This document shows positions 1-8,775 of a DNA stretch of 64,000 nt, one piece after another. This DNA is from Bacillota bacterium (GTDB lineage Bacteria > Bacillota > Negativicutes > DSM-13327): the NCBI GenBank assembly GCA_017889585.1, contig JAGFZX010000012.1, forward strand, positions 1-64,000, given 5' to 3'. How positions within the stretch are numbered: the stretch's first letter is position 1; each line of letters starts with the position of its first letter. The notes under the pieces were generated by a model, which searched no databases, was not told the DNA's origin, and was given only the letters and a program-made list of their open reading frames with translations. The translations under genes and the position numbers were made by a program.

Positions 1-150
1 ATTTAATTTAATTTAACTCATACAACAATAATGAGATGGGTTCATCAACATTCTCCAATAATTAGCGAGAAGTTCAGAAAAAAATAGTAAACCAACGAAT
101 AATTGGTGATGGATGGATGAAACCTATCTGAAAATCAAGGGTAAAAAACA
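1..150 (+). pseudogene. IS6-family transposase relic
   Basis: Translating the plus strand gives two pieces of an IS6-type transposase in different frames. The first reads TTIMRWVHQHSP, matching the helix before the DDE domain. The second, near position 112, reads WMDETYLKIKGK, the segment carrying the first catalytic Asp. A stop and a frameshift separate them and no full ORF remains, so this is a decayed copy cut by the window edge. A related relic lies near 57.5 kb. Confidence 0.7.
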
Positions 151-183
151 CTGCTAATATTATCACGTAGTAATATTAGCAGT
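150..183 (-). terminator. Rho-independent terminator of the respiratory operon
   Basis: A perfect 13-bp stem (150-162 with 171-183) and 8-nt loop is followed on the minus strand by a T-run (TTTTTT). It is the first such signal downstream of the cytochrome b gene and probably ends the long leftward operon, although about 370 bases separate them. Confidence 0.6.
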
Positions 184-556
184 CCCCTTTGTCTTGCTTT
201 ATTTTGCTGTCTTGTGCTGTCATAGTACACTCTACTTATGCTTAAGGAAAAAGAAATATGCAAAAAGACCTAATATTGTACGTAGCATTACATAACCCCC
301 TTATCCCTTTTGACTCTTGTATCGAATTTAACTTTCTTTATACATGGCAACCACTCGTAACTGCTGTTACCTCTTTGGCCTACCATACTCCCTAGCTTCT
401 ACCTCCGCTAATGCTTATGTTATATCATAAATGTCATTATCGTACTACTGGTAATTATTCGCTCTGATTCGATGTACTTATATAGATTAGCATAACACTC
501 TTACATACTTGAATATCTAAAATTTTAAAATAGCTACTTCAATCCGCTCCTTATTG
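184..556. other. Intergenic stretch, nothing recognised
   Basis: This AT-rich 3' region between the operon's last gene and the terminator holds no ORF with a plausible ribosome binding site and no recognisable relic. Confidence 0.4.
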
Positions 557-1258
557 TTAAGCTACATGATGCTGCCCTGTAACAGGCACAGACTCATCTG
601 TTTTTACTAGTATAATTTCATTTTCAACCCATACAGGATTGTGGTGCTTAGCCTCACTTAGCAATTGAGTTCCGTCACCAAACATACATAAAAATTCGCC
701 CCAATTATAGATTGCCATGAAGATATGTCCAAATACGCTTACTCCAAGGATGAGACCAACCGCTAAATGTATCATATCAAACCAATACATGACTAACTTG
801 GGGGCTACCGGCAGGAATGCATATAATGCCCAACCAGTAACAATCAGGAATATGCCGCCAAATAGCATCATAATCCCCATTTGCTTTTGACCTGGGTTCA
901 TTTTGCCTGTTGGCGGCACAGGAATAGTTTTACCTAGCAGCATCTTCTGCGGATAGCCTCCACCAATCTTCATCCAGGCTATATCCTGGGAATCCCAGGT
1001 AAGTATCCGGCGGATAAAGATGACAATTCTGTCCAAAGCAAAGATGGTATAACAAATACAGGATAACGTAAGAATGCACGCACCAACAATATGGATTTGC
1101 ATAATCACATTTTGCAGATCTTCACCAAAGGGTTTAAGCCAAATAAAAAATCCAGTAATAGCTGCTGGTAAAAAACCTAAAATTAACCCCCAGTGAAATA
1201 GCCGGGAAATAAGAGGGTGCTTGAGCACCCGCGGACTATGTTCTTCTTGATGCCTCAT
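557..1258 (-). CDS. Cytochrome b subunit of membrane-bound hydrogenase (FdnI/HydC-like)
   Basis: A protein of about 233 residues with four predicted membrane helices and histidines placed as in the di-haem cytochrome b gamma subunits of formate dehydrogenase-N and membrane hydrogenases (LFHW near the first helix, QIHIVGA, MIHLAVG, FGHIFMA). Its likely role is to pass electrons from the extracytoplasmic hydrogenase to menaquinone. It is the last gene of the operon, 12 bases after the hydrogenase small subunit. The ATG at 1258 is preferred because GGAGGG lies 7 bases upstream; a TTG directly before it would extend the protein by one residue. The partner assignment comes from gene order. Confidence 0.85.
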   Translation of the reverse strand: MRHQEEHSPRVLKHPLISRLFHWGLILGFLPAAITGFFIWLKPFGEDLQNVIMQIHIVGACILTLSCICYTIFALDRIVIFIRRILTWDSQDIAWMKIGGGYPQKMLLGKTIPVPPTGKMNPGQKQMGIMMLFGGIFLIVTGWALYAFLPVAPKLVMYWFDMIHLAVGLILGVSVFGHIFMAIYNWGEFLCMFGDGTQLLSEAKHHNPVWVENEIILVKTDESVPVTGQHHVA

Positions 1259-1270
1259 CAATTATCCCTC

Positions 1271-1582
1271 CTACACTAATTTTGTTCGGTCTACATACTT
1301 TGTATGAAACAGTTCTTCAGCCAAAGGACTGAGTGGGTTCCGGGCAAACTTTTTGTATACATCAGTAACTGCCTGATTATTATGACTCTGACGGATTTTT
1401 GATTTTACATCATCCTTATAGATGCCTTGCGCCCGCATCTTGATGTATTTTGTGCGGTCTTGTATTAAATCTGTAGCAAGATAGGCACCGGTCCACAAGA
1501 TTGCGCCGGCTACACCCACGATTCCTATAAATTCACGTCGCGAGACCTGCACGGCCTTTTCTACATAATCATACTGCGCCAT
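1271..1582 (-). CDS. hydB: [FeFe] hydrogenase small subunit with Tat signal
   Basis: A 103-residue protein. Residues 14-19 are SRREFI, a twin-arginine motif, followed by a hydrophobic stretch (IGIVGVAGAILWTGAYL) that is signal or anchor. The remainder (YIKMRAQGIYKDD to HTKYVD) matches the iron-hydrogenase small-subunit domain, which wraps the catalytic subunit in periplasmic HydAB enzymes. The start has a clear AGGGGGG upstream. It lies between the catalytic subunit and the cytochrome b gene. Because the large subunit has no signal of its own, the complex is probably exported folded, with this subunit carrying the Tat signal. Confidence 0.9.
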   Translation of the reverse strand: MAQYDYVEKAVQVSRREFIGIVGVAGAILWTGAYLATDLIQDRTKYIKMRAQGIYKDDVKSKIRQSHNNQAVTDVYKKFARNPLSPLAEELFHTKYVDRTKLV

Positions 1583-1594
1583 TGTGTTCCCCCC

Positions 1595-2854
1595 TTATGA
1601 CCAAGGCAGTACAGCCTTGACTTTATCCAGCCAGGAAGTACCCATTGGATTGATTGGCTGACCGCCGCCGTTAACACAGCCGCCCGGACAATTCATGATT
1701 TCGATAAAGTGATACGGCGATTCACCGGCTTTGACCTCTTCCAATAGTGGTTTTACGTTTTCTTTAATGCCATGAGCTACAGCTACTTTCAGCGTGACTT
1801 CTTTACCTGTTTTAGCATCTCTCATGGTAACACTGGCTTCCTTTACGCCTTTAAGGCCGCGAACAGGCTTGAATTCAAGCACATCCAGTTCTTTGCCGGT
1901 GATTACGAAATAGGCTGTCCGTAAGGCAGCTTCCATTACGCCGCCGGTATTGGCGAAAATAGTACCAGCACCACTGTATTGAACTAAGGGATTATCCTTG
2001 TCATCAAACTCGGCAACAGCCTTAACGTCAATATTTAGTTTCTTAAATAAACAGGCTAAATCCCGAGTAGTGAGTACTACATCCACATCAGAATAGTTCC
2101 CTGAACCGCCCTGTGTTCTCCAGTAATGGGCAGCACTAGAAAATTCAGGACGCGAAGCCTCGAATTTCTTGGCAGTACAAGGCATAACACCTACCATGAA
2201 TATATCTTCCGGTTTAACCTTCCAGACTTCTTTAGCGCCATAGGTTTTTCCCAATGCGCCAGCCATCATCATCGGTGACTTGGCTGAGGACATATTGGGT
2301 AAAAGTTCAGGATAGTACAGTTCTGCATACCGAACCCAGGCCGGACAACAGGAAGTAAACTGTGGCAAAGGTCCTAAATGATGTTCTGACGGCTCACCTA
2401 ACGCGAAGTGACGGATCCTGCCAATAAGCTCCATGCCTTCCTCCATAATGGTCTGGTCAGCAGTAAAGACTGTATCAAGTACCTTAAAACCGGCCTGTTT
2501 CATGGCTCCATAGAGTTTTTCTGTTACAAGACTGCCTGGTTCCATTCCAAACTCCTCGCCGATAGCAACCCGGACGGCTGGAGCAATGGTACCGACAACC
2601 GTGAGCTGTTTGTTTTTCAATTGTGCGATCACTTTGTCGACAACGTCAACCTTATCTTTTGGTGCTCCAAAGGGACAATTTATGATACATTGTCCACAAG
2701 AGATACATCTTTCGCTGTTGACCCTATGCACGGCCCCGTATTTGCCGTCGATAGCATCTGCCGGACAAAACGACTTGCAGGAATCGCAGCCTTTACAAGC
2801 TTTTCGATCAATTTCAATAACGCTGGTTAACTCCTGTCCTTGAAATCCTTTCAA
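1595..2854 (-). CDS. hydA: [FeFe] hydrogenase catalytic subunit
   Basis: About 419 residues. The N-terminus has two [4Fe-4S] ferredoxin motifs (CKGCDSCKSFCP and CISCGQCIINCP). The H-cluster domain follows with all three signatures: TSCCPAW, MPCTAKK and a C-terminal CPGGCVNGGGQP. This is the short, two-cluster layout of periplasmic HydA enzymes, with no N-terminal signal. The TTG at 2854 is chosen because GGAGG sits 7 bases upstream. The upstream ATG at 2908 has no such site and would overlap the end of moeA. Together with HydB and the cytochrome b it should form an outward-facing, quinone-linked hydrogenase; the uptake direction is inferred from context. Confidence 0.93.
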   Translation of the reverse strand: MKGFQGQELTSVIEIDRKACKGCDSCKSFCPADAIDGKYGAVHRVNSERCISCGQCIINCPFGAPKDKVDVVDKVIAQLKNKQLTVVGTIAPAVRVAIGEEFGMEPGSLVTEKLYGAMKQAGFKVLDTVFTADQTIMEEGMELIGRIRHFALGEPSEHHLGPLPQFTSCCPAWVRYAELYYPELLPNMSSAKSPMMMAGALGKTYGAKEVWKVKPEDIFMVGVMPCTAKKFEASRPEFSSAAHYWRTQGGSGNYSDVDVVLTTRDLACLFKKLNIDVKAVAEFDDKDNPLVQYSGAGTIFANTGGVMEAALRTAYFVITGKELDVLEFKPVRGLKGVKEASVTMRDAKTGKEVTLKVAVAHGIKENVKPLLEEVKAGESPYHFIEIMNCPGGCVNGGGQPINPMGTSWLDKVKAVLPWS

Positions 2855-2891
2855 ATTTAGACCTCCTCTACAAGATTTAATATTAGCACCC

Positions 2892-4130
2892 TCATATAAA
2901 GAGTTCACTACCGCTTCCTACCATAACTGCTGATACTTCTTGTCCGGCTAGTAATGGACCGCTCCCTGCAGGTACATCAATTAGAGCATTGCAGGCAACC
3001 ATGGATTTTAGGACTCCATTACTTTGGTCTCCTGTCAGCTCTACATAATTTATTCTGTTATTTTTTTGTAACTTCGCTCTTAAAAATCTTCGTTGTTCAC
3101 TGGGTTTATTAAAATTTTCTGCCAAAATTGCTGAAAATTTTACCGGTAATTCTTTGTCAATACCCATCATTCTTTTGATTAAAGGAACTACTATCAAATC
3201 AAAAGTTATAAATGCGGCGGCTGGATTTCCTGAAAGGCCAATAATTAATTTATTCTTGTATTTTGCAGTTATTATCGGCGATCCTGGTTTCATATCAATT
3301 TTCCAAAAAATGATATCTGCGCCGATTTTCTTAAGAGCGGTTGGTACAATATCGTAATCACCTACCGAAACACCCCCAGTAGTAATCACTAAATCTGCCA
3401 ACTCTATCCCTTGATTGATACGCTCAACGATTGCCGCCTCTTCATCAGGAACAATTCCCAGCGATACAGGCTCTGCACCTAATTGTGAGCAATAGGCACC
3501 TAGACAATGCAGATTGGAATTATATATCTTTCCTGACCTTAATTCTTCTGATGGATCGATCAATTCATCACCAGTGCTGAGGATAGCTATTTTGATTTTA
3601 CTAAACACCGACACTGCATCTACTCCAATCGCAGCTAACAGCCCTACAAGCGGTGGATTCAGCACCGCACCTTTTTTAGCAATTACCTCTCCCTGGCGTA
3701 CGTCTTCGCCGACCCGAATGATATTACTTCCTGTTCTGAGAGGATAATAGAGTTCGACCTTATTCTCCTCTCTTTTTACATCCTCAAATTTGATAATTAC
3801 ATCTGCGCCATTGGGTATAGGAGCCCCAGTCATAACCTTGATCGCTGTTCCAGAAGTTACTTGTTTTTTAGGCATATAGCCAGCCGGTACTTCTTCGATA
3901 ACTTCCAGTATTACAGGATTTGATGAATTAGCATCTTCAGTATCTTTCGCCTTTAGCGCATAGCCGTCCAAAGGTGATTTATCAAACAACGGTAGATTTA
4001 TATTTGTTCGTATATCTTGACTTACAATTCTGCCAACAGCGCTAGTCAACGGCACCTGGCATTCTTTAACCGATTGCACTAATTCCAGCAATAATGTCTG
4101 CGCTTCTTCTAGTGAAATATCTGTCTTCAT
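2892..4130 (-). CDS. moeA: Molybdopterin molybdenumtransferase MoeA
   Basis: About 412 residues spanning a full MoeA. Recognisable segments are DKSPLDGYA, the MTGAPIPNGAD motif, the MoaB/Mog-like domain with STGDEL and TTGGVSVGDYD, and the GLSGNPAAA segment, followed by the C-terminal domain. It inserts molybdate (or tungstate) into adenylated molybdopterin. Placement inside the operon means cofactor maturation is co-expressed with the molybdoenzyme at 10.3-13.0 kb. The ATG at 4130 is preferred because AGGAG lies about 7 bases upstream; ATGs at 4154 and 4148 are alternatives with weaker sites. Confidence 0.92.
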   Translation of the reverse strand: MKTDISLEEAQTLLLELVQSVKECQVPLTSAVGRIVSQDIRTNINLPLFDKSPLDGYALKAKDTEDANSSNPVILEVIEEVPAGYMPKKQVTSGTAIKVMTGAPIPNGADVIIKFEDVKREENKVELYYPLRTGSNIIRVGEDVRQGEVIAKKGAVLNPPLVGLLAAIGVDAVSVFSKIKIAILSTGDELIDPSEELRSGKIYNSNLHCLGAYCSQLGAEPVSLGIVPDEEAAIVERINQGIELADLVITTGGVSVGDYDIVPTALKKIGADIIFWKIDMKPGSPIITAKYKNKLIIGLSGNPAAAFITFDLIVVPLIKRMMGIDKELPVKFSAILAENFNKPSEQRRFLRAKLQKNNRINYVELTGDQSNGVLKSMVACNALIDVPAGSGPLLAGQEVSAVMVGSGSELFI

Positions 4131-4218
4131 TTTCATCTCCTGCTTCATTTTCACGCACCCGTACTAAAGAAATAGGCTGGGTACCGACAAAACTAATAGA
4201 TACAAAAAATATATAGGC

Positions 4219-4947
4219 TTATTTATGAAGGATATGTTTCACAATAACTATACTCATTTCATAGAGAACAAGTAATGGTATTGCTATCATCGCTTGGGAA
4301 AAAACATCCGGACTCGGGGCTACAATCGCGCCAATGACAAACGACAAAACAATCACTATTTTACGCTTAGATACCAAAAATCCAGAATCAATCATCCCCA
4401 ATTGTGTCGCCACAATAATAAACAAGGGTAGTTCAAAGATAAAACCAAATGGCAATAAAAAAGAAATTACTAAAGATATGTACTGACCGATAGAAATCAT
4501 AGGCTGAAGGCCTTCGGTAGCAAATCCCATAAAAAACTTAATACCAGCCGGCAATACCAGAAAGTAAGAAAAAACTAAGCCCGCAAAAAACATGACAAGG
4601 GACATTATTACTAACAAAAATGAGGCTGTGCGCCTGGTTTTGGCTAGGGCCGGCATAACAAATGCCCAGATATGATAAAATATAAGCGGCAAAGCCAGTA
4701 GACTACCGGCAAGTAACGATACCTTTAAATAAGCAAAAAATGCTTCTGCCGGGTTCATATAATACAATTTCCCTGCCGAGGCCGTAATGATACGCACTAG
4801 CTCTTCAGCAAACATATAACAGCCGGTACTTGTGCCAAGCACCGCCGCTATACAAATGATCAACCGCCGCCTCAACTCCTGCAAGTGGTCGAATAGAGAC
4901 ATATTGCCCTCTTTTGCGCCATCGAATTCCAAATATTGGTTATCCAT
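4219..4947 (-). CDS. tatC: Sec-independent translocase TatC
   Basis: A 242-residue protein with six predicted membrane helices. It carries the TatC N-terminal signature (SLFDHLQELRRRL), a conserved Pro-rich turn around FYHIWAFVMPAL, and FELPLFI in the fourth helix region. It is the Tat receptor subunit. It follows tatA by 9 bases. The start at 4947 has a poor ribosome binding site; an internal ATG at 4902 directly before SLFDHLQE has GAGGG upstream and may be the real start. Encoding TatC beside three substrates (the Mo enzyme, the NapG-like protein and HydB) suggests a dedicated export pair. Confidence 0.92.
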   Translation of the reverse strand: MDNQYLEFDGAKEGNMSLFDHLQELRRRLIICIAAVLGTSTGCYMFAEELVRIITASAGKLYYMNPAEAFFAYLKVSLLAGSLLALPLIFYHIWAFVMPALAKTRRTASFLLVIMSLVMFFAGLVFSYFLVLPAGIKFFMGFATEGLQPMISIGQYISLVISFLLPFGFIFELPLFIIVATQLGMIDSGFLVSKRKIVIVLSFVIGAIVAPSPDVFSQAMIAIPLLVLYEMSIVIVKHILHK

Positions 4948-4956
4948 GTTTTCTCA

Positions 4957-5163
4957 CTATTTTGTTTCTCCCGGCTTGTTTTCCGCTGGCTTACCCTCAA
5001 TCTTTATAACGTCTTGATTCGACGACTCACCCGATACGGACCGCCTGAACTCACCAATCCCTTTGCCTAATGCCTTACCTACCTCAGGCAACTTACCAGG
5101 CCCGAATACAATGAGGGCAATGACTAGTATTATACCTAATTCTGGCATACTGAAATTGAGCAT
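4957..5163 (-). CDS. tatA: Twin-arginine translocase pore subunit TatA
   Basis: A 68-residue protein with one N-terminal membrane helix (PELGIILVIALIVFG), the hinge FGPGKLPEVGKALG and an amphipathic helix ending in a charged tail, which is standard TatA/TatE. AAAGGGG lies upstream of the ATG. It precedes tatC, and no separate tatB is seen, as in many Firmicutes. Confidence 0.93.
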   Translation of the reverse strand: MLNFSMPELGIILVIALIVFGPGKLPEVGKALGKGIGEFRRSVSGESSNQDVIKIEGKPAENKPGETK

Positions 5164-5263
5164 AGTTTCACATCCCCTTTCTTATTTTGACAAAATCTTT
5201 GCGTATACTTTAATATACATATTACTTCTAGCCAGCTCACCTGAAATCCGAATACCGCCATAC

Positions 5264-6430
5264 TCAGTTCTTAACCGCGCAACCCAATAAGCGGGCCATA
5301 CGCCGTTCTACGGGGTCCAACAAGTTAGCAACTTCTTCTTGTCTTTTTATGAAGAGTACTCGCGAATTCTGGGTAAGCAATGCATCAAGAGCGACAGTTG
5401 AGGTAATTTCGATACTTTCACAGTAACATATGTCTTTGCATAAACCACACTGCGTGCAACGCGACACATCCAAAGAGATGCTCCAAACACCATCCTGCTG
5501 GTGAATAACAATAGCCGAAGTCGGACAGGCCTCAGCACAGGCTCCACAGCCATTACAGCTGTCGGCAATTCTAATCTCCCCCCAGAGACTGCTTTGAAAG
5601 CCCATAGGAGTCGCCGGGTTCTGGAGTTGCTTTAGGGAGTTAACCAACGAGCACCACTTCTCCGGCAAGTACTTGGGCTCCGCCATTGGATTCTGCTTTT
5701 CGTTACTATTTTCTACCTGCTTGTCAGCAGTACTGAAGATGATTTCCGGAAGCACTTGTGTAACGAGGCTCTGACTTTTTCTCTTAAAAGCGGTGAGAAA
5801 AGATCGGCGAGACATACCAATCGCTTTGCCTTCCGTAATAGGCAAAGGTTTGATTTTCTCCGGAATCTTTTGGGTAAGCGTAATCACGGCAGGATACTTC
5901 CAGCATTCTAATAACCGGTTTGCAGTGTCAACCATTGTCTCGACCTGACCACAAAGCTTATTCTGCAGGCAGCCTGCACAGCAGGTATTGAGGATGGACA
6001 CGTTGGCTGCGCCTCGAAGAACCGACTCAACAAGAATGGATTCATCGCACCGAGCGGTACACTGCACAGCGATGACACGATGACGCTCAGTAGGATGAGC
6101 TTTGAGATAGGCTTCACAAGCAAAGGCAACTGCTCCCGAATGTTCCACATGGAGTGCAGCAAGAGAGCGTAGCTCTTTGTTAGAAGGCAGCTTGGCTGAG
6201 AGCGCACCGCTGGGGCAGACCGAAGTGCAGGCACCGCATCCGGTGCACTTTTCAGCCATTAAGACAAGATCCTCCGAGCAAGTGATAGCACCACTGGGAC
6301 ACACCGAAGAACAGAGCAAGCAGGAACTATGAAGATGTCGCTTGCGTAGACACCGCTTCTCGTGCATGACGATACCCCGCTTATCAAGCTTGGCACAGGC
6401 TTCCATAAATAGTTCAAGTTTAGACAACAT
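5264..6430 (-). CDS. Multi-cluster ferredoxin protein of the respiratory operon
   Basis: A 388-residue protein with four ferredoxin-type Cys motifs, two near the N-terminus (CLLCSSVCPSGA, CTGCGACTSVCP) and two near the C-terminus (CNGCGACAEACP, CTQCGLCKDICYC). Between them is a Cys-rich stretch (CTARCDES, NTCCAGCLQNKLCG) that could bind more metal. An internal SRRSFLTAFKRK near residue 205 resembles a twin-arginine motif but is not N-terminal. It probably relays electrons between the Nap-like membrane proteins and another partner. A GGAGGTGA site lies just before the ATG, inside the end of the napH-like gene. I do not recognise a named family for the full-length architecture. Confidence 0.75.
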   Translation of the reverse strand: MLSKLELFMEACAKLDKRGIVMHEKRCLRKRHLHSSCLLCSSVCPSGAITCSEDLVLMAEKCTGCGACTSVCPSGALSAKLPSNKELRSLAALHVEHSGAVAFACEAYLKAHPTERHRVIAVQCTARCDESILVESVLRGAANVSILNTCCAGCLQNKLCGQVETMVDTANRLLECWKYPAVITLTQKIPEKIKPLPITEGKAIGMSRRSFLTAFKRKSQSLVTQVLPEIIFSTADKQVENSNEKQNPMAEPKYLPEKWCSLVNSLKQLQNPATPMGFQSSLWGEIRIADSCNGCGACAEACPTSAIVIHQQDGVWSISLDVSRCTQCGLCKDICYCESIEITSTVALDALLTQNSRVLFIKRQEEVANLLDPVERRMARLLGCAVKN

Positions 6431-6439
6431 TTAAGTCAT

Positions 6440-7288
6440 TCACCTCCAGGGGAACCGAATCGCATGGACTGGACAGTTATCCGCACATTCTCTACACTTG
6501 GTGCAGGAACTGATGTCACCTGTTCCACTGCTATTTTTAAGATCCACACCAAAACTGCAGGCACTGCGGCATTGCTGGCACTTGGTATCACAGTTTTCTT
6601 CCAGACAGAGAGAACGGTCTACAGTAGGCACAAGACTACGGTTGAACCTGCTAAAGATACTGAGAAGAGCTCCGACGGGGCATAATTTGCTACACCACTT
6701 TTTAAAGAATATAAGTTCAACAATGATCACAACGGGAAAAACAATAAGATCAAGCGTCGGCTCATTAAAATTTAGAAGGCGGATCAGTGCAAACAAAGTC
6801 GCGAGGACTAGTCCAATCGGACAAATGAGACAGAATACGGGAAATCCACAAACAGCAGAGGATCCTAGGGTTACGCCGAGAATAAGCAGTCCTGAAGAGG
6901 AACTCTTTGCGGTTTCTCCATCCTCCAGAACCGGCACCGCCGCCCCCTCATTGGGGGCACTATTTGTAAAAGCCTTCTGGCCTTCATCGACTTCGTTGAT
7001 TAATAATTTTCGCACTAGAGGTATGGGACAGATCCAGCCGCAGAAGACCCGCCCCAACAGCACGGTCAGTCCAGCAATTACGAGAAAAGAAAGTAGCATA
7101 TACGGCATGATATCCCGACTGGCAAGCGCCGTTTCCAGGTAGCCCAAGGGACAAATCGCAGAGATATTCTCTACGCCGAAGGCAGAAAGAGACCCTATTC
7201 CAACATTCCTGAGCGCACCAATAATGACACCGCTGGCTACGACCGCCATCGTTGTCAATCGCAGCGCCCTTGTTCTATTCCTGTTCAT
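6440..7288 (-). CDS. NapH-like membrane polyferredoxin
   Basis: A 282-residue protein with about four membrane helices. It has the paired CxxxCP motifs of NapH/CcoG proteins (FCGWICPIPLV and KLCPVGALLSIFSR) and two C-terminal [4Fe-4S] ferredoxin motifs (CDTKCQQCRSACSFGV, CTKCRECADNCP). NapH proteins take electrons from menaquinol and pass them to NapG. Its ATG overlaps the stop of the napG-like gene by four bases, indicating translational coupling. An insertion of roughly 25 residues with several Glu and Ser (near residue 105) lies between helices and is not typical of NapH. No Nap nitrate reductase is present, so the acceptor is likely the Mo enzyme of this operon. Confidence 0.82.
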   Translation of the reverse strand: MNRNRTRALRLTTMAVVASGVIIGALRNVGIGSLSAFGVENISAICPLGYLETALASRDIMPYMLLSFLVIAGLTVLLGRVFCGWICPIPLVRKLLINEVDEGQKAFTNSAPNEGAAVPVLEDGETAKSSSSGLLILGVTLGSSAVCGFPVFCLICPIGLVLATLFALIRLLNFNEPTLDLIVFPVVIIVELIFFKKWCSKLCPVGALLSIFSRFNRSLVPTVDRSLCLEENCDTKCQQCRSACSFGVDLKNSSGTGDISSCTKCRECADNCPVHAIRFPWR

Positions 7289-7929
7289 ACACTTCCTTCA
7301 CCTCTCCTGGAAATAGGTGTGACTACGATACCGCGGATGTTGCCGCCAGCGTATGACCTCATCACCAGCGAAGGACAGACTTTCTCGCAAATGCCGCATC
7401 CGTTGCACTTATGGGAATCCACCACGGGACGACTCTGTCCGTCAAGCGTGATCGCGTGATAGGGGCACGCGGTCATGCACACCATACACCCCCCTGAGTC
7501 CCACGCAATGCAGGTTTCCTTCTTCACTGTCGCAAGTCCAATTTTCACAGTCTTGATGTCAAAAGGTTTCAAGGCCTGGGTGGGGCAAACCTCAACACAT
7601 TTATTACAAAAATTGCAGTACCCGAGATGAAACTTCATCACCGGCGTACGTGCATCCAAGATACTATCCGACAAGTGCGCCAGACCGATCACGGAAGTGG
7701 GGCAGACACTTCTGCAGCGGTCACATCTAAGACATCGTGAGATGAAGGATGTATCGTCCTGTCCTCCAGGGGGACGAAGGAGAGCCTCGCGTGGGAGGAT
7801 CTTTCCAACGCCTCCGAGCCCCATAAGAAGGCCAAAAGCTCCTCCGGTGATTTTCAGAAAAGTGCGCCGCGAGGGACTTGCCAGACTGATTACTTTGCTC
7901 TGTACTTTCTCAGGTTTATGTTGGCTCAT
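7285..7929 (-). CDS. NapG-like Tat-exported ferredoxin
   Basis: About 214 residues. The N-terminus has SPSRRTFLKITGG, a twin-arginine signal, followed by a hydrophobic segment. Four [4Fe-4S] cluster motifs follow (CLRCDRCRSVCP, CNFCNKCVEVCP, a CMVCMTACP group and CNGCGICEKVCP), the NapG/MauM layout. It should act outside the membrane as partner of the NapH-like protein. The ATG at 7929 is favoured because GAGAGG lies about 10 bases upstream; the open frame extends to 7989 without a better site. Confidence 0.83.
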   Translation of the reverse strand: MSQHKPEKVQSKVISLASPSRRTFLKITGGAFGLLMGLGGVGKILPREALLRPPGGQDDTSFISRCLRCDRCRSVCPTSVIGLAHLSDSILDARTPVMKFHLGYCNFCNKCVEVCPTQALKPFDIKTVKIGLATVKKETCIAWDSGGCMVCMTACPYHAITLDGQSRPVVDSHKCNGCGICEKVCPSLVMRSYAGGNIRGIVVTPISRRGEGSV

Positions 7930-8013
7930 TCCTTGCATTCCTCTCTTGTTGCGAAATTGACAACTTACGAGTCGCATACAGATCAGCAAAAGCCAATGCC
8001 TTGGTTACGAAGG

Positions 8014-8706
8014 TCAGCATTTACACGCGACCTCCACGCCAGTTTCGGCACTCATATCTTCGAGAATGCTGCGCTCCAAGCGCAAGTAGCCATTAGTGAC
8101 TTTCGCAACAGCTTTGTAGAATTCTGTCCCAGCGAACTTCTCGATGTCGGCACAAAACGCAGGAACCCAATTAAGCAGATGTTGCTCAAGAAATTCCATC
8201 TGCTCCTTAAGACAGACCGAGACCGCTGGCCAGTCCTGCGTAACAAAAGCCTGTTGCGTCTCGTGGCACAGGTGTGCCATGAATTCAAGTTCGAGGGCTA
8301 TATGATCTTCTGGAAGCTCTAGAGTTTCCGCCTTGTTCAGGCCTTTTGCGCGGTATGCAGCCACTACTTGATCTCGAGCATCTTGCATGATCAGCCGCTT
8401 CGAACTCGTGTAAACTGACTCATACGGATAGGCAGCATCGTCTCCAACAATCCCCGCACCAAGGAATACCCTCGCATAGTCCACAGCCAAATCGGTCAAT
8501 GGATCGCTCCCAAGATTTCGAAGATACTCTTCAAGCATCCGGTATCCTTCGGCAAGTTCGTCGTCTCCGCACTCTGTGGGAAAACACATGCCTTCCATAT
8601 GGTCCAGCAGTGTTTGATCTATTTCAACTTTGTAGAAGCGCCCCAGAAACTGGTACAGATTCTCCCGGTTTGAGATAAGCGCTAAGTACTCTGATATTTT
8701 CTCCAC
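8014..8706 (-). CDS. TorD/DmsD-family molybdoenzyme chaperone
   Basis: A 230-residue, largely helical protein with the TorD-family core: DYARVFLGAG near residue 79, then AAYPYESVYTSSKRL, and a later PEDHIALELEFMAHL. Such proteins bind the Tat signal and apoprotein of a specific molybdoenzyme and hold back export until cofactor is loaded. Its position between the anchor gene and the napG-like gene fits a dedicated chaperone for the Mo enzyme at 10.3-13.0 kb. Confidence 0.85.
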   Translation of the reverse strand: MEKISEYLALISNRENLYQFLGRFYKVEIDQTLLDHMEGMCFPTECGDDELAEGYRMLEEYLRNLGSDPLTDLAVDYARVFLGAGIVGDDAAYPYESVYTSSKRLIMQDARDQVVAAYRAKGLNKAETLELPEDHIALELEFMAHLCHETQQAFVTQDWPAVSVCLKEQMEFLEQHLLNWVPAFCADIEKFAGTEFYKAVAKVTNGYLRLERSILEDMSAETGVEVACKC

Positions 8707-8775
8707 TTTCTTCCTCCCTTTTTGTTATGGAAGTCGGGGAAGAAATAACACGTCTCTTCCCCCAACTTTCATAAT

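Noticed and set aside
2408-2843. Plus-strand frames over hydA
   Set aside because: Shadows of the hydrogenase coding sequence without start signals.
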